DNA of 64,000 nucleotides from Artemisia argyi (GCA_030686995.1 CM060709.1:306609857-306673856); one strand, 5' to 3'; positions 10,108 to 20,350 are shown, counted from the stretch's first letter. The notes: a model not told the origin generated them from the sequence alone. Program-made: numbers and translations.

Positions 10108-11930
10108 CAGAAGACATTGATGCTGAGCTTCCTAAGGAAGGCATTTTCTTAAATTCCTATGAAGATCCTGATCTCACAAATTTAGAGGATGATCTTGAAG
10201 TTCCACCAAATCCTACATTAAGAATTCATAAAGATCATCCTACAAGTAAAACTATTGGACCTTCCACTTCAGGAGTGCTCACCAGGACAAAAGCTAAAAA
10301 TCTCTCTAAGCAACATAATGCTTTACTTAGTTTTGTCTATAAACAAAACAGGGTAAATCATAAGGATCAACAATTGTGCCTATTTGCTTGCTTTCTATCT
10401 CAAGCAGAACCCATGAAGGTTTCTCAAGCATTGGCTGAAGAAAGTTGGGTTGAAGCAATGCAAGAAGAACTTTTACAATTCAAACTTCAAGAGGTTTGGG
10501 TATTAGGTGATTTACCAGATGGAAAAAGATTAATTGGTACAAAATGGGTTTTCAGAATCAAGAGAGATGAAAGAGGGAATGTCATCAAGAACAAAGCAAG
10601 ATTGGTTGCACAAGGATACAGACAAGAAGAAGGAGTGGACTATGATGAAGTATTTGCTCCTGTGACAAGGATAGAAGCTATAAGGTTGTTTCTGTCTTTT
10701 GCATCATATATGGGCTTTCCTGTTTACCAAATGGATGTCAAGAGTGCCTTTCTTTATGGCAAAATTCAAGAGGAAGTCTATGTTAAACAACCTCCTGGTT
10801 TTGAAGATCCTGCACATCCAAACAAAGTCTATAAAGTTATTAAGGCTCTGTATGGTCTTCATCAAGCTCCTAGAGCTGGGTATGACAGACTCTCCACTTT
10901 TCTATTGCAACATGGCTACAGGAAAGGTGCAATTGATAAGACTTTGTTTATCAAAAGAGACAAGAAGGATATTATGCTAGTTCAAGTTTATGTGGATGAC
11001 ATCATTTTTGGAGCCACAAAATAGTCAATGGTGACAGAATTTGAAGAGCTCATGCAACAAGAGTTTCAAATGAGTTCCATGGGTGAATTAACTTTCTTCT
11101 TAGGGCTTCAAGTTAAACAATCCAGTAGTGGAATCTTCATAAGTCAAGATAAGTATGTCACTGACATTCTTAAAAGGTTTAACTTCACCACTGTCAAGCC
11201 AGCCTCCACACCTATTGATGCCAATAAACCATTAGGAAAGGATGAAGATGGAGATGTTGTGGATGTTAAACTTTACAGATCTATGATTGGTTGTCTTATG
11301 TACTTAACTGCATCTAGACCTGACATCACCTTTGCTGTATGCTTATGTGCAAGATATCAGGTCTCACCCAAGGTTTCACATATGAATGCAGTCAAGAGGA
11401 TTTTTAGGTATCTCAGACATCGATCTAAGTTAGGGTTGTGGTATCCTAGGGATTCACCTTTTCACTTGGAAGCTTTTTCAGATAGTGATTATGCAGGGGA
11501 CAATTATGATAGAAGATCAACCACTGGAGAATGTCAATATCTTGGAAGGAGATTAGTCTCATGGCAATGTAAGAAACAAACAATTGCAGCAACATCATCC
11601 ACTAAAGCAGAATATGTTGCAGCTGCAAGTTGTTGTGGCCAAGTACTTTGGTTGCAGAATCAACTCTTGGATTATGGATTCAATTTTAAGAATACTCCTA
11701 TCAACATTGACAATGAGAGTACAATTTGTATTGTGAAGAATCCTATTTATCATTCCAAGACCAAGCACATTCAGATTATGCATCATTTTATTCGAGATTG
11801 GGCTTATTAATGTGGTTAAAGTCCACACAGATGATAATGTAGCTAATTTACTCACAAAGGGTTTTGACGTTTCAAGATTCAACCATTTAGTGGTGAGTAT
11901 TGGTATGATTAATTTTAAGCTATATTTGAG
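10108..11930 (+). pseudogene. Element B reverse transcriptase-RNase H (broken)
   Basis: The frame is open from the A junction ([11 protein letters not shown]). Copia RT motifs are [56 protein letters not shown] and the catalytic [11 protein letters not shown]. They are followed by an in-frame TAG at 11022-11024 and then SSMGELTFFLGLQVKQ. The RNase H region shows DSDYAGD and TSSTKAEYVAAASCC, where the usual TEAEY reads TKAEY, a substitution at a catalytic-site position. A frame change near 11805 moves the C-terminal VHTDDNVANLLTKGFD into another frame. Confidence 0.88.
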
Positions 11931-12341
11931 GGGAGGCATTAGTACCTATTCTTTGTTTGAGGGGAGGCATCACTGTTATACTTTTGAAGATGTTTTTGTT
12001 TGTGGATGGCAAGTACTAATAAGCAAAGTACTGCTTAATCTTAGTTTCAAAGTACTGCTTAGTATTAGAAGGAAAGTACTACTTGGTACTTAGTGGGAAG
12101 TACGGTTTTGTCAGAGTACTATTCCAACGGTCAAAAAGATGGGGGTAACAACTTTGCAAAAGATATGGAGGAGATAAACTCCAAAAATAACGGTAAATTC
12201 ATTTATTGGGCCGTGATTTCTTAAATATTACCCATTTATGCGCTAATCCTTTCCATTCAAATTTACTCTTATCACTCCATCCATTCATACCTTCATCAAA
12301 TCAACCACCAACGCACATATTTCTTCTTTCACAACTACCCA
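11931..12341 (+). other. Element B spacer between pol and accessory ORF
   Basis: No ORF is supported here. The stretch 12010-12118 has at least seven copies of the core AGTAC in about 110 bp (CAAAGTACTGCTT, GAAAGTACTACTT and similar), the densest cluster of the element's private word outside its LTR. Confidence 0.6.
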
Positions 12342-14919
12342 ATGGCAAATTGTTCAACTGTCAATAAGCACAACATGATTGCTAATCTTGACAAGACGCA
12401 GTTGAATATTGATTTTCACTCTATTATTGATTTCCTAACTGGGTCTTCAATTAACTATGCTTTATTGGTAAATCCTGATATCATTGGGCCATGGATTCAA
12501 GAATTTTGGTCTACTGCTACATCTGGTTTAGACGAAGATGAATCTTTTATTCAAGCTACGGTTGCTGAGAGGCAAATTCGCATTACTGAGGCCACAATAA
12601 GGGAGGACTTATTGTTTAATGATGAAGGAGCTACTATTCTTTTTACTCGACAAGTACTTTGGAATGCACTCAGAAACATATGGTATGAAGGTGATCTCAC
12701 AAAACTTACTTTTCAAAAGCCATTGTTTAGTCCTCATTGGAAATACCTTATTCATGTGTTACTTCATTGCTTAAGCCCAAAGAGTACTGCTTGGGATCAA
12801 TTTGGTCAAACCATAGCTTCTGCATTAGTAGGATTAGCTACCAATCAACCATTTAATTTCTCAAATATGATTATAGATGGTATGCTTACTCATATTGATA
12901 ATGGTTCACCATTCTTAATGTACCCTAGATTTTTCAAGTATTTTTGAACAAACAGCTTGAGGATCTTCCTAAACCTCAAAAATTTTTACCTGTTGTTTCA
13001 CTTCCACCAAAGGTGTTTACATCTTTGACTGCTCATATATTGGAAGTAGCACAAGCTGTTAGGGAAGAAGCTGATGCAGCTAGTGATTCTGAACATTCTG
13101 AGTCAGCACATACTCCAACACCACCTCATGCATTACCTCACCATCCTACTTCAAGTGAAAGAACTGTTTCAAGAGAAAGTACTTCTCACAATACTGCTTT
13201 CTTACAAGGTGCTGGTTCTACTGAATCTGAGCAAGGTGTGCATCCATCACCATCTCCCAATGATTATACTTCCACAGATGGGTCTCAAACATCTGGAGGA
13301 GATGAGGGAGAATTGGATAATCATCCTTTGACTAGAGAGTTTAGAAGGCTGAAGAAGGTGGTTAATGCTCAAGATGATCAGATATTGAAGTTGAAAGCCA
13401 AGTTAAAAAGGTTGAGAAAATCTGTTTGGCTACTAGTTAAGCATCACAGGTTGTGGGTGAAGCATCAGAGAAAAACTGGTCAGAAGTCTAAGAGAGCAAC
13501 TAAGTCTAAGAAAAAGAAGCTTAGAATGCATACTTCATTCACATTGGGGAGGAATTTGGCAGATAAGAATCTGAATGAAGATGATGAACCTCATTATGAG
13601 GATACATCCCTCTTTAAAGACATTGTTCATCAAGATTATGCTGAAAGAAAAAGTGATGAAACTGAGCAAGTTAATTTTGAATTTGAGAATGTTGCTATTA
13701 AGAGTGGAGATACAGAAGAAGTAGACTTGGAAGGCACTAATGCTCAAAGTACGGGTGTGCAAAGTACTTTGAAAGGTACTGCTTTGGATTATGATGAACA
13801 AGTTGGCCCTTCAACAAGAACTTTTGATGAAGAAGCTGGTCCTTCAATTCAGCAAGAAGAGGTTAAAGAACATACTGTTAGTGATGATGAGACTATTGCT
13901 CAGATTATGCTCAACATTTCAAGACCAAGAGGTATTAGTATTCCTGGTGTTAAATAGGCTCAAGTCTCACAATCTTCTTCTAAATCTACTGAGGAATTAG
14001 ATCCAAAAGATAAAGGAAAGGGAATCATGAAGGAATCCAAGAAGAAGAAGAAGAAGAAGTTCACTTTAGCACAGTTAAGAGCTTTTAAGATAGCCAAAAA
14101 TGAATAAGCTGCTAGAAAGTATCAAGCTGATTTGGATGCTAAATATGAGAGAGAATTACAAAACCAATTGTTCAAATAAGAAGGCCACAATCCATTGCTC
14201 AAGAAAGAAATGCTATGATAAGTTTTTTGAAGGGTAGAGGATATAAAGGATTACAAAAGTTAAGATATCCAGAAGTGAAAGAATTATATGATACTGTTCA
14301 ACAGTCCATTCAAAGAGAACTGGATAGTGATTCTGAAAGGGAAAGGAAACTGGAGGAACTTATGAAGGAACAAGCTGATAAAAGAAGATCAAAGAGAAAG
14401 AGGACAACTCAGGATGATCAATTATCAAAGAAGCTCAAATTGTTACGAACTGACATAGTTGATGAGTTGAGAAACTACTTAAGAGTTGTTGACAGTGAAA
14501 ATCCTAAGAAGTCAGAAGATGCTGAAAAGTCCATGATCTCTACATTTTCTGTTGTAGAATCATCTGAAGGAGATTATCTCATATTTCATAGAGAGGATGA
14601 AAGTTTCAGAGTATTCAACTTGCTGGGTGATCTTACAACCATCTGGGAAACAAATAAAACAAGTAATGATGCTCTCTGGAATAATCAAGAGAATTAGGAG
14701 ATTACACGATGGAGATTTTTTGAATCATCTAGAGTGCATTCATTGGAGCTAGAAGATGGGACCATGATTCACATGCTAAAAGAAAGGAGATATCCTCTTA
14801 CAAGAGATCTTATGATTAGGATGCTAGATCATGGTATGGAAGTAGAAGCTGAGAATGAAGTAGCACTTATGATGATTGAGTTGTTTATCAAATGGACTAC
14901 TTCAGATGATGATGCATGA
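12342..14919 (+). pseudogene. Element B post-pol accessory ORF (synaptobrevin/longin-like misannotated family)
   Basis: Three open segments in three frames (12342-12947, 12944-13957, 14215-14919) join into one ancestral protein. The N-terminal part (MANCSTVNKHNMI, NYALLVNPDIIGPWIQEFW, HWKYLIHVLLHCLSPKSTAW, ATNQPFNFSNMIIDGM) closely resembles a very numerous Asteraceae family often annotated in databases as a longin-like or kinase protein, though it is retrotransposon-borne. The middle is acidic and Ser-rich with a Lys-rich coiled coil (about 13330-13530). The C-terminal part (GDYLIFHREDESFRVF, MIHMLKERRYPLTRDLMIRM) is interrupted by a TAG at 14695-14697. Function is unknown. Confidence 0.65.
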
Positions 14920-15144
14920 TTACTAATATGGTTTTTATTGTATAAATCTTTTGAATAATAAGTACTTTATTCAAGGTACTCCCAGACAAACACTACTTTC
15001 TCAAAGTACTGCTTGCTGCATAAAACAAGTAAAGTCTTTTGTTTTTATTTAAAATAAAAGGGAAAAACTTTTTGAAGGATGAGATGACAGCAACAAAATG
15101 TTTTGAGAAGAACACATGGTGTTAGTACTTGTACTACACAACAA

Positions 15145-15562
15145 ATGGTAATCAACTCACCATGTTTAACAAACAAGAAAGAGTTTGACTCATCATGAGG
15201 GTACTGCTCTGATGTGATTATCAAATTCGTTTTTAATTGACAATTTACTAAAAATTGTATGGTTTTCAACTCACCATATCTGTAATAGTGAAGAGTTGAC
15301 TAGCCTACAAAAAAATGGCTTGTGGTAAAGGCCGTGGAAAAACCATTTGTATGGTAATTAGTTCACCATGGTTGTGATTGTACTAAAAGAATTAACTAGT
15401 CCAAAAGCAAACGACTCTTGGTAAAGACTAAACAAATCCGTTGATAGCTGATGATCTGCTAAAATCATATGGTTATCAATGTACCATAGTTTTTAATCTA
15501 AACCTAAACATTGTCTACTCCAGAGTTAATGGCTTTGGTAAAGAGACATCTAAATCCATTAA
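15145..15562 (+). ncRNA. Element B putative pseudoknot array (homologous to that of element E)
   Basis: This non-coding module lies just before the 3' LTR. Three units can be folded. First, stem CC(T)ACAA/TTGTGG (15304-15325) with loop AAATGG pairing with CCATTT at 15343-15348. Second, CCAAAAG/CTCTTGG (15401-15421, one mismatch) with loop AACG pairing with CGTT at 15439-15442. Third, CCAGAG/CTTTGG (15520-15538) with loop TTAATGG pairing with CCATTAA at 15556-15562. Each hairpin is followed directly by TAAAG. Between units are simple hairpins of the form ATGGTnATCA..ACCAT (15145, about 15259, 15350 and 15468). Sequence and order match units 2-4 of element E. A structured RNA role is inferred. 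Confidence 0.6.
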
Positions 15563-15828
15563 TTTTCAATGATTCACCTCTCACAGGAGTTAACACACCT
15601 GGAAGTGATGAGAATAGTATGAAACTTTAAGATCTGATGTACATTTTGCCATATGTTGCTGAGTTGCTGAAAAGATTAGTTGCTGTGAAGATATCATCTG
15701 TTGCTGATAAAAAGTACTTTGATACACAAGTCAGAAAAAAGATAAAGATTCAATCTTTCCTTGAAAATAAAGATGTTGAAGTTAAAGAATCACAAAGAAA
15801 CTTGAAATCAAGCAAGTAGAATTCAAGT

Positions 15829-15838
15829 TAGGGGAGGA
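15829..15838 (+). promoter_or_regulatory. Element B polypurine tract
   Basis: TTAGGGGAGGAT directly precedes the TG that opens the 3' LTR, the standard position for plus-strand priming. Confidence 0.7.
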
Positions 15839-15863
15839 TTGTTGGGATATGAAGATCAAAGTA

Positions 15864-15960
15864 CTTCTGAAGATCAAAGTACTTCTGAAGCTCAAAGTAC
15901 TGCTTGTGTATTATGGTCAAAGTACTGCTCGTGCATGAAGAAAGTTAAAGTACTTCTATT
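15864..15960 (+). repeat. Element B word array AAAGTACT in LTR U3
   Basis: GATCAAAGTACTTCTGAA is repeated in tandem twice, then come CTCAAAGTACTGCTTG, GGTCAAAGTACTGCTC and TTAAAGTACTTC. The core AAGTACTT is palindromic. The array lies about 140-230 bp upstream of the TATA box, as a set of enhancer sites would. Confidence 0.7.
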
Positions 15961-16095
15961 TATAAAGGACTGTTATGCAAAATCATTAAAGGACTATTAT
16001 GTAAAGTTATTAGAATATTCTAGAATTAGTTAAGATCAGAATTAGTTTACTTGTCGTTCAAGTATTGTAAACCGACTTAAGGTTTTCCTTGTGCC

Positions 16096-16104
16096 TATAA
16101 AAGG
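16096..16104 (+). promoter_or_regulatory. Element B LTR TATA box
   Basis: TATAAAAGG, a strong match to a plant TATA box, 257 bp into the LTR. Confidence 0.7.
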
Positions 16105-16408
16105 AGCCTTAGGGTGGTATTAGACATACGAATACTTTAGAATACGATTAAAGAGTTATTAGGGTTGTTAGTGAATCTGTATAGAAAGCAGGTTAAAAGT
16201 TTGGTTTTAATATAATCATTGAAGTTCTTCTTAGCTTTATTTAAGTAGATTCCGCATACTTAATAAAGTTATATCAGTGTTTCAATATTAATAGTTTTGG
16301 ATTTGTTCAAGATTGTTAAACACTTACAAGATACATAGTTAGTTTGGTCAGAGTACATCGATCCAACAGAAAGGACAACATTCCCAATAGAAGAAAGCAA
16401 AGCATTAA

Positions 16409-16634
16409 GGGTGCATTTGGTATCCCACTATGGGAATGAGACTATAACTATGAAAGTGATTAAAGGTGTTTGTTTAAGATGAGAGGGCCCACTACTATGG
16501 TAATGAATGATAGATATAATCCATACTTCATATACATCAAAAGAGCTAGGTATGGATCTTTCATAGGTGAGGGACCCACCACTACTATCAAACTCATACA
16601 TATTATCATTCATGGCAGCATACCAAACGCACCC
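16409..16634. mobile_element. Tourist-like (PIF/Harbinger) MITE, 226 bp
   Basis: Inverted ends GGGTGCATTTGGTAT and ATACCAAACGCACCC pair with one mismatch. They are flanked by the 3-bp target duplication TAA (16406-16408 and 16635-16637). There is no coding capacity. It lies just outside the 3' end of element B. Confidence 0.8.
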
Positions 16635-16637
16635 TAA

Positions 16638-17203
16638 ATTTAGAGGACTTTTCTCCTCCTCTAGGAAGACATCTAAGAATAGACATTTTTTGAACTGTAA
16701 AACCAACATTCTACTGTTTAAGTTAATTTTGTGGTTAATATAGATATTTTGATGGTTTTTTTACACCATATATGGCATATAATTACACCAATTTGGACGT
16801 TGAATTACAATATACTCGTATTTGTATTATACTTTTTTCTTTTTTCCTTTTGGGCAAACATATTTCAAACTGTTTATAGACTTTGTTTACTTTTATTCTG
16901 GAATTAATATCTCAATTAAACATCATATGAGGCGTTTTATTTTGCAAACTCAAAAAGCCTCACATACCAATGGACCAATCAGAAGCCTCCATTTAAAAAA
17001 TATATTTAATAATAAAAAACACAGAGGGGCCATTTTTGCCAACTCACCAAACTTACCCCACCAACCCCACCCCCTACCTCTCACTTTCCACACATCAGAT
17101 ATCACAAAAAACCCACTTTCTCTCTCTAACCATCATCAAAAACCACCATAACAAATAAAAAATAACCACTTTTTAACCGTTTAAATCATCAATAAAACAC
17201 AAA
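16638..17203 (+). promoter_or_regulatory. Region C left part: promoter-like stretch
   Basis: No ORF is supported. The sequence from about 16980 looks like a plant core promoter and leader: ACCAATCAG (CCAAT type) near 16975, a TTTAAAAAATATATTT TATA-like stretch near 16994, then a C/T-rich leader (CTTTCTCTCTCTAACC near 17118) before an ATG at 17204. Confidence 0.35.
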
Positions 17204-17283
17204 AATGGAAGAATCATCGAGTGCACAAGTAGATCCACGAAAAAACCGGTTCAAAATGAACCTACTGAATCTCGGGATAAAGG
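17204..17283 (+). CDS. Possible first coding exon in region C
   Basis: An ATG after a promoter-like leader opens 26 codons (MEESSSAQVDPRKNRF...) ending in AAG, followed by the donor GTATGATG. I do not recognise the peptide. Downstream candidate acceptors exist (for example TGATGCAG near 17943), but no joined frame is clearly coding. It may be a gene fragment carried by a transposon or the remnant of a host gene. Confidence 0.25.
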
Positions 17284-17950
17284 TATGATGCTTCTAACTA
17301 ATTACTTAGTTGTTTTATTGGTTATGTTTTTTAGTGTTTACATTTGGTTGAGTTTCTGAGTAAAAAACTTTGTATACATGGATGCACACCAAGTGTTTGA
17401 TGAAATATGTGACTGAAAAGTATCATACGTGTGTATCACCAGTGATATTTGAAGTTGAACTGTATATGTGTATTATCACTAGTGATATTTGTATTTGACT
17501 TAACCATGCAAATCACATAATGCACACAGAAAATAAAATAATCGACATCTAAAACAACGAATACTTTAGTTTTTACTGTTATAGAATCATTATTAGTGTG
17601 TTTTACTAGTTAATTTTTGATAATTTGTGATGTTGTGATGATTTATGTGATAATATGAGAGATTAAAAGTTAGGTTTAACAAAACAAAAGATATGTTGTG
17701 ATGCTTCTGTTTGATTTGTCGTGGATTTGTATGTTTAATGATTGTGCATGTTTCAAAAGGTTTTACTGCGGTATTTGAAAACAATATTAACCGATAGTGT
17801 ATCACATGTGATATAAAAGTTAAATTATTGTTGATTGGTAGAATATCTACTGTGATAACAAATAGTTATTTGTTTGACATGTGATATTGATAACAAATGA
17901 ACTATTCGTACACTAACAAAAATTATGAAAATATTTTGATGCAGATTTGA

Positions 17951-18121
17951 ATGAGACCTATGCAAAAAATAGCCTCATCAAACGAAAAGAATCAACAACA
18001 AGTGCAATTGTCGTTGAAGAAAGCACAACATCTCCATAACCAAATTGAAGAAGCTCAAACACTTGTGATATCACAAGTTCCTCCATCACCACAATTGATT
18101 CAACAAATAGAAGAAAGCTGA
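17951..18121 (+). CDS. Small Gln/Lys-rich ORF in region C (56 aa)
   Basis: The ORF starts MRPMQKIASSNEKNQQQVQ and continues as a Gln-rich, likely helical peptide with QLSLKKAQHLHNQIEEAQ, ending at TGA 18119-18121. It runs into the GATATCAC repeat field, whose first unit is translated as LVISQV. It may be an exon of the gene begun at 17204. There is no family match that I can name. Confidence 0.25.
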   Translation: MRPMQKIASSNEKNQQQVQLSLKKAQHLHNQIEEAQTLVISQVPPSPQLIQQIEES

Positions 18122-18270
18122 CACGCATGTGATATCACCAGTGATATCACTTGATATCACCTGTGATATCATCAGTGATATCACCTGTGATATCACTTGA
18201 TATCATCTGTGATATCATAGGTGGTATCAGCTATGATATTAGATGTGATATGTGATCACATGTGATATCA
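18071..18270. repeat. Region C: dense GTGATATCAC palindrome array
   Basis: About a dozen copies of TGATATCA or its close variants lie in 150 bp, for example ACCAGTGATATCACTTGATATC. Each is a near-perfect palindrome centred on GATATC. Isolated copies (TATCACTAGTGATA) occur at about 17471 and 18667. Confidence 0.75.
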
Positions 18271-18941
18271 AAGGTTCCCCCGAAAGCATCTGGGAATAAA
18301 ATGAAGGTGTTGGTTGATGAACCAATGAAGAGGACGATTATTGAAGAACAAAAGTAAATAAAACAAGTTGATGAAAACAATTGCGTTGTTATGTTTTAAT
18401 CTATACGGGTATAAACAAATGTGTATAGTTGACAAGTTGGAAGTCAATAGTAGGTATTTAGTTTGACTGAATCATGTTATTTGTCACAAGAGATTCAAAC
18501 TCATAGAAATGGGCCATAGCGAGCAATTGTTTAATCCATCTTGATTTGTGAATATTTGTTTGATAAAGTTTTGAGTTATTTAGTTTAATATGGTAATGTG
18601 AAAAGTGAAAAGTGTCATACATGTAGTATGACCAGTGATATTTGAAGTTGATCTGTATATGTGTATTATCACTAGTGATATTTGTATTATCACTTGTGAA
18701 AATTTGTATATTTTATAGGTTTTTTTGTTTACTTGTTAACCTTTATTTTACTAGTGCTATTGAGTAAACCTAACAATTCAGAAGAAAAAAAAAAAACATA
18801 ATAGTATCACAAATGATATACAAGTCTAGAATAAAATTAGCAATGCTATTAAATAAACCTAACAATTCAGTAAAAAAAAATCAATCAATCAACAAACAAA
18901 TACTTCAATTGCAACGACTGAGAAACCGCCTCCACTTTCAA

Positions 18942-19210
18942 CTACACCGCCACCCCATTGACATTTGAAACTTTTCCCTTGTTTGGACAAGTATGTCTAT
19001 TATGATCAATTAAACTACAAATATTACAACCCTTCTTTTGGTTCTTACTTTTCTCAATAGCTTTCTCACGTCCACCCTTAATACGGTCATTCTTATGTAC
19101 TTTAGGAGGATTCTTTATACCCATAAAATCTTGAACAATATCACAAACTTTTCGGGGTGGAAGACTTGGCAAATCAGTCTCAATTTTTGACTTTAGCTCT
19201 CTCAGGTTGT
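18942..19210 (-). CDS. FAR1/MULE-like C-terminal exon
   Basis: On the minus strand an exon opens after a TTTTGTAG acceptor (19211-19212) and ends at TAG 18942-18944, giving about 88 residues. It reads VDNLRELKSKIETDLP...PPKVHKNDRIKGGREKAIEK, then a CCHC knuckle (CNICSLIDHNRHTC, spacing CX2CX4HX4C). A basic PPxxxKxxRIKxxxEKA stretch followed by a CX2CX4HX4C knuckle is the C-terminal signature of FAR1-related proteins and of MULE transposases. The N-terminal DNA-binding and MULE catalytic domains are not seen in the window, so this is a remnant or deletion derivative. Confidence 0.5.
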
Positions 19211-19279
19211 CTACAAAAGAAGTCCAGTATCATAGACAGCTTATCAGTAATTACAATAATAAGAAACAGATTATCAAAC

Positions 19280-19437
19280 ATATCACTGGTGATACTAAAC
19301 ATATATCAAGCATATCACTGGTGATACTACACATATATCAAACATATCGCTGGTGATACTACACATATATCAAGCATATCACTAGTGATACTACACATAT
19401 ATCAAACATATCACTAGTGATACTACACATATAATAT
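19280..19437. repeat. Region C: about 36-bp tandem repeat with ATCACTGGTGAT cores
   Basis: Five units of AAACATATCACTGGTGATAC followed by TACACATATATC. The core varies between ACTGGT, GCTGGT and ACTAGT, the last being a perfect palindrome. The array lies within an intron of the minus-strand gene. Confidence 0.8.
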
Positions 19438-19519
19438 CAGCAAAAACATTTATTGTGTTTGTTTATTACAGTGAAAGGCACAAAAACCATCTTGTACATA
19501 AAAAGTACGTAATTAATAC

Positions 19520-19663
19520 CTTGGTGTAAAATCCAATAATGATCTTCATTACATACTCAGCATTAAACTCAAAAACAACACGAAAAATGCCAAGAACTTC
19601 ATAAGCTTTTCTGGTAGCCGTGCAAGCATTTAAATAGAGCACCACAGAAAAGACTTCAAAACA
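19520..19663 (-). CDS. Internal exon of the minus-strand region C gene (unrecognised)
   Basis: A 144-nt open exon between a CTTACAG acceptor and an AAG|GTATTA donor. It encodes CFEVFSVVLYLNACTATRK and then AYEVLGIFRVVFEFNAEYV. I do not recognise it. Support comes from both splice signals and the uninterrupted frame. Confidence 0.35.
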
Positions 19664-19910
19664 CTGTAAGCTACACCTTAATTAATAAATAATAAGCAAT
19701 ATTACACTATAATTAATAACTTATCAGTAACTTATATTCACAGCTTATCCCCACAAACTTATATTTTCATCCTCATCAAAATGTCAAAAATATTATATAA
19801 GAAAATTAAACATCTTAACATAAACAACTTATAAATAAACAGACTAACAATTATCACTGGTGATACTAAATCAGCTTATAATTATCAACTTCAAATATCA
19901 CTGGTGATAT

Positions 19911-19915
19911 TAAAC
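19911..19915. repeat. Target-site duplication of element D, left copy
   Basis: TAAAC immediately before TGATGAGGC. It is identical to 46941-46945. Confidence 0.85.
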
Positions 19916-20119
19916 TGATGAGGCGAAAAATGAACCACTTTTAGGGGGTCATTTAAGCCCGGAATTGAAGTTATTTGATCAAATATTGCCCTAAATCGTT
20001 CCTTTTGTGATTTTAGGTACTTTGGGAGAGAAATCTGGAAAAGGAAGCAATTCGGACGTTTTTGGAGCATAAAAGTGAAGAAAACGCCAAAGTCTTAATT
20101 TTCCTTGCTGGGAACAGTA

Positions 20120-20340
20120 GGTGACGGTGTCAAGAAGAAAATCCTGACGGCGTCAAGAGTAATTTTCATGACGACCCAGTACAGAATTGAAGGCGTCACG
20201 AGGTAGAGCGTCAAGAGTAAAATACGTGACGGCTTGGAAAATGTTATAACATGACGGCGTCAAAAGTAGATCAAGGCAGTCCGAGAATTCCTTTGGTGGC
20301 GAGATGACGGCGTCATCAATTTGGTCTTGACGCCGTCAGC
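20120..20340 (+). repeat. Element D word TGACGGCGTCA in LTR U3
   Basis: Copies lie at about 20122, 20145, 20191, 20227, 20252, 20304 and 20328, the last in the opposite orientation (TTGACGCCGTCA). The word is a palindrome apart from its centre base and contains the TGACG/CGTCA half-site recognised by plant bZIP (TGA) factors. The array ends about 10 bp before the TATA box. Confidence 0.75.
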
Positions 20341-20350
20341 CTCAATTTCC

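Larger units (their letters stand above)
10108..16368 (+). mobile_element. Element B: second Ty1/copia element, interrupted by element A
   Basis: Only the part downstream of A's insertion is in the window: the end of the pol linker, RT, RNase H, a long post-pol ORF, a non-coding module and the 3' LTR. It differs from A in LTR, accessory ORF and repeated word. It is decayed, with an in-frame TAG and frame changes. The left half must lie upstream of A, outside the window. Confidence 0.85.
15840..16368 (+). repeat. Element B 3' LTR (529 bp)
   Basis: It opens TGTTGGGAT and ends ATCCAACA, so the ends are inverted TGTTGG/CCAACA. The first 120 bp hold five copies of the CAAAGTACT word. A TATA box follows at 16096. 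The flank after 16368 is not retrotransposon sequence. Confidence 0.8.

Noticed and set aside
16428..16709. Minus-strand ORF at the Tourist MITE
   Set aside because: It spans the MITE and its boundary; no protein family, and MITEs are non-coding.
18120..19437. Repeats with regular spacing reminiscent of a CRISPR array
   Set aside because: The units are degenerate palindromes without unique spacers of constant length, in plant DNA. They are transposon or satellite repeats.
19915..19930. CTGATGAGGCGAAAA resembles a hammerhead ribozyme core
   Set aside because: The first C belongs to the target-site duplication, stem II is missing, the 3' LTR copy reads GGCAAAAAATG, and no partner core sequence with a cleavage triplet was found.
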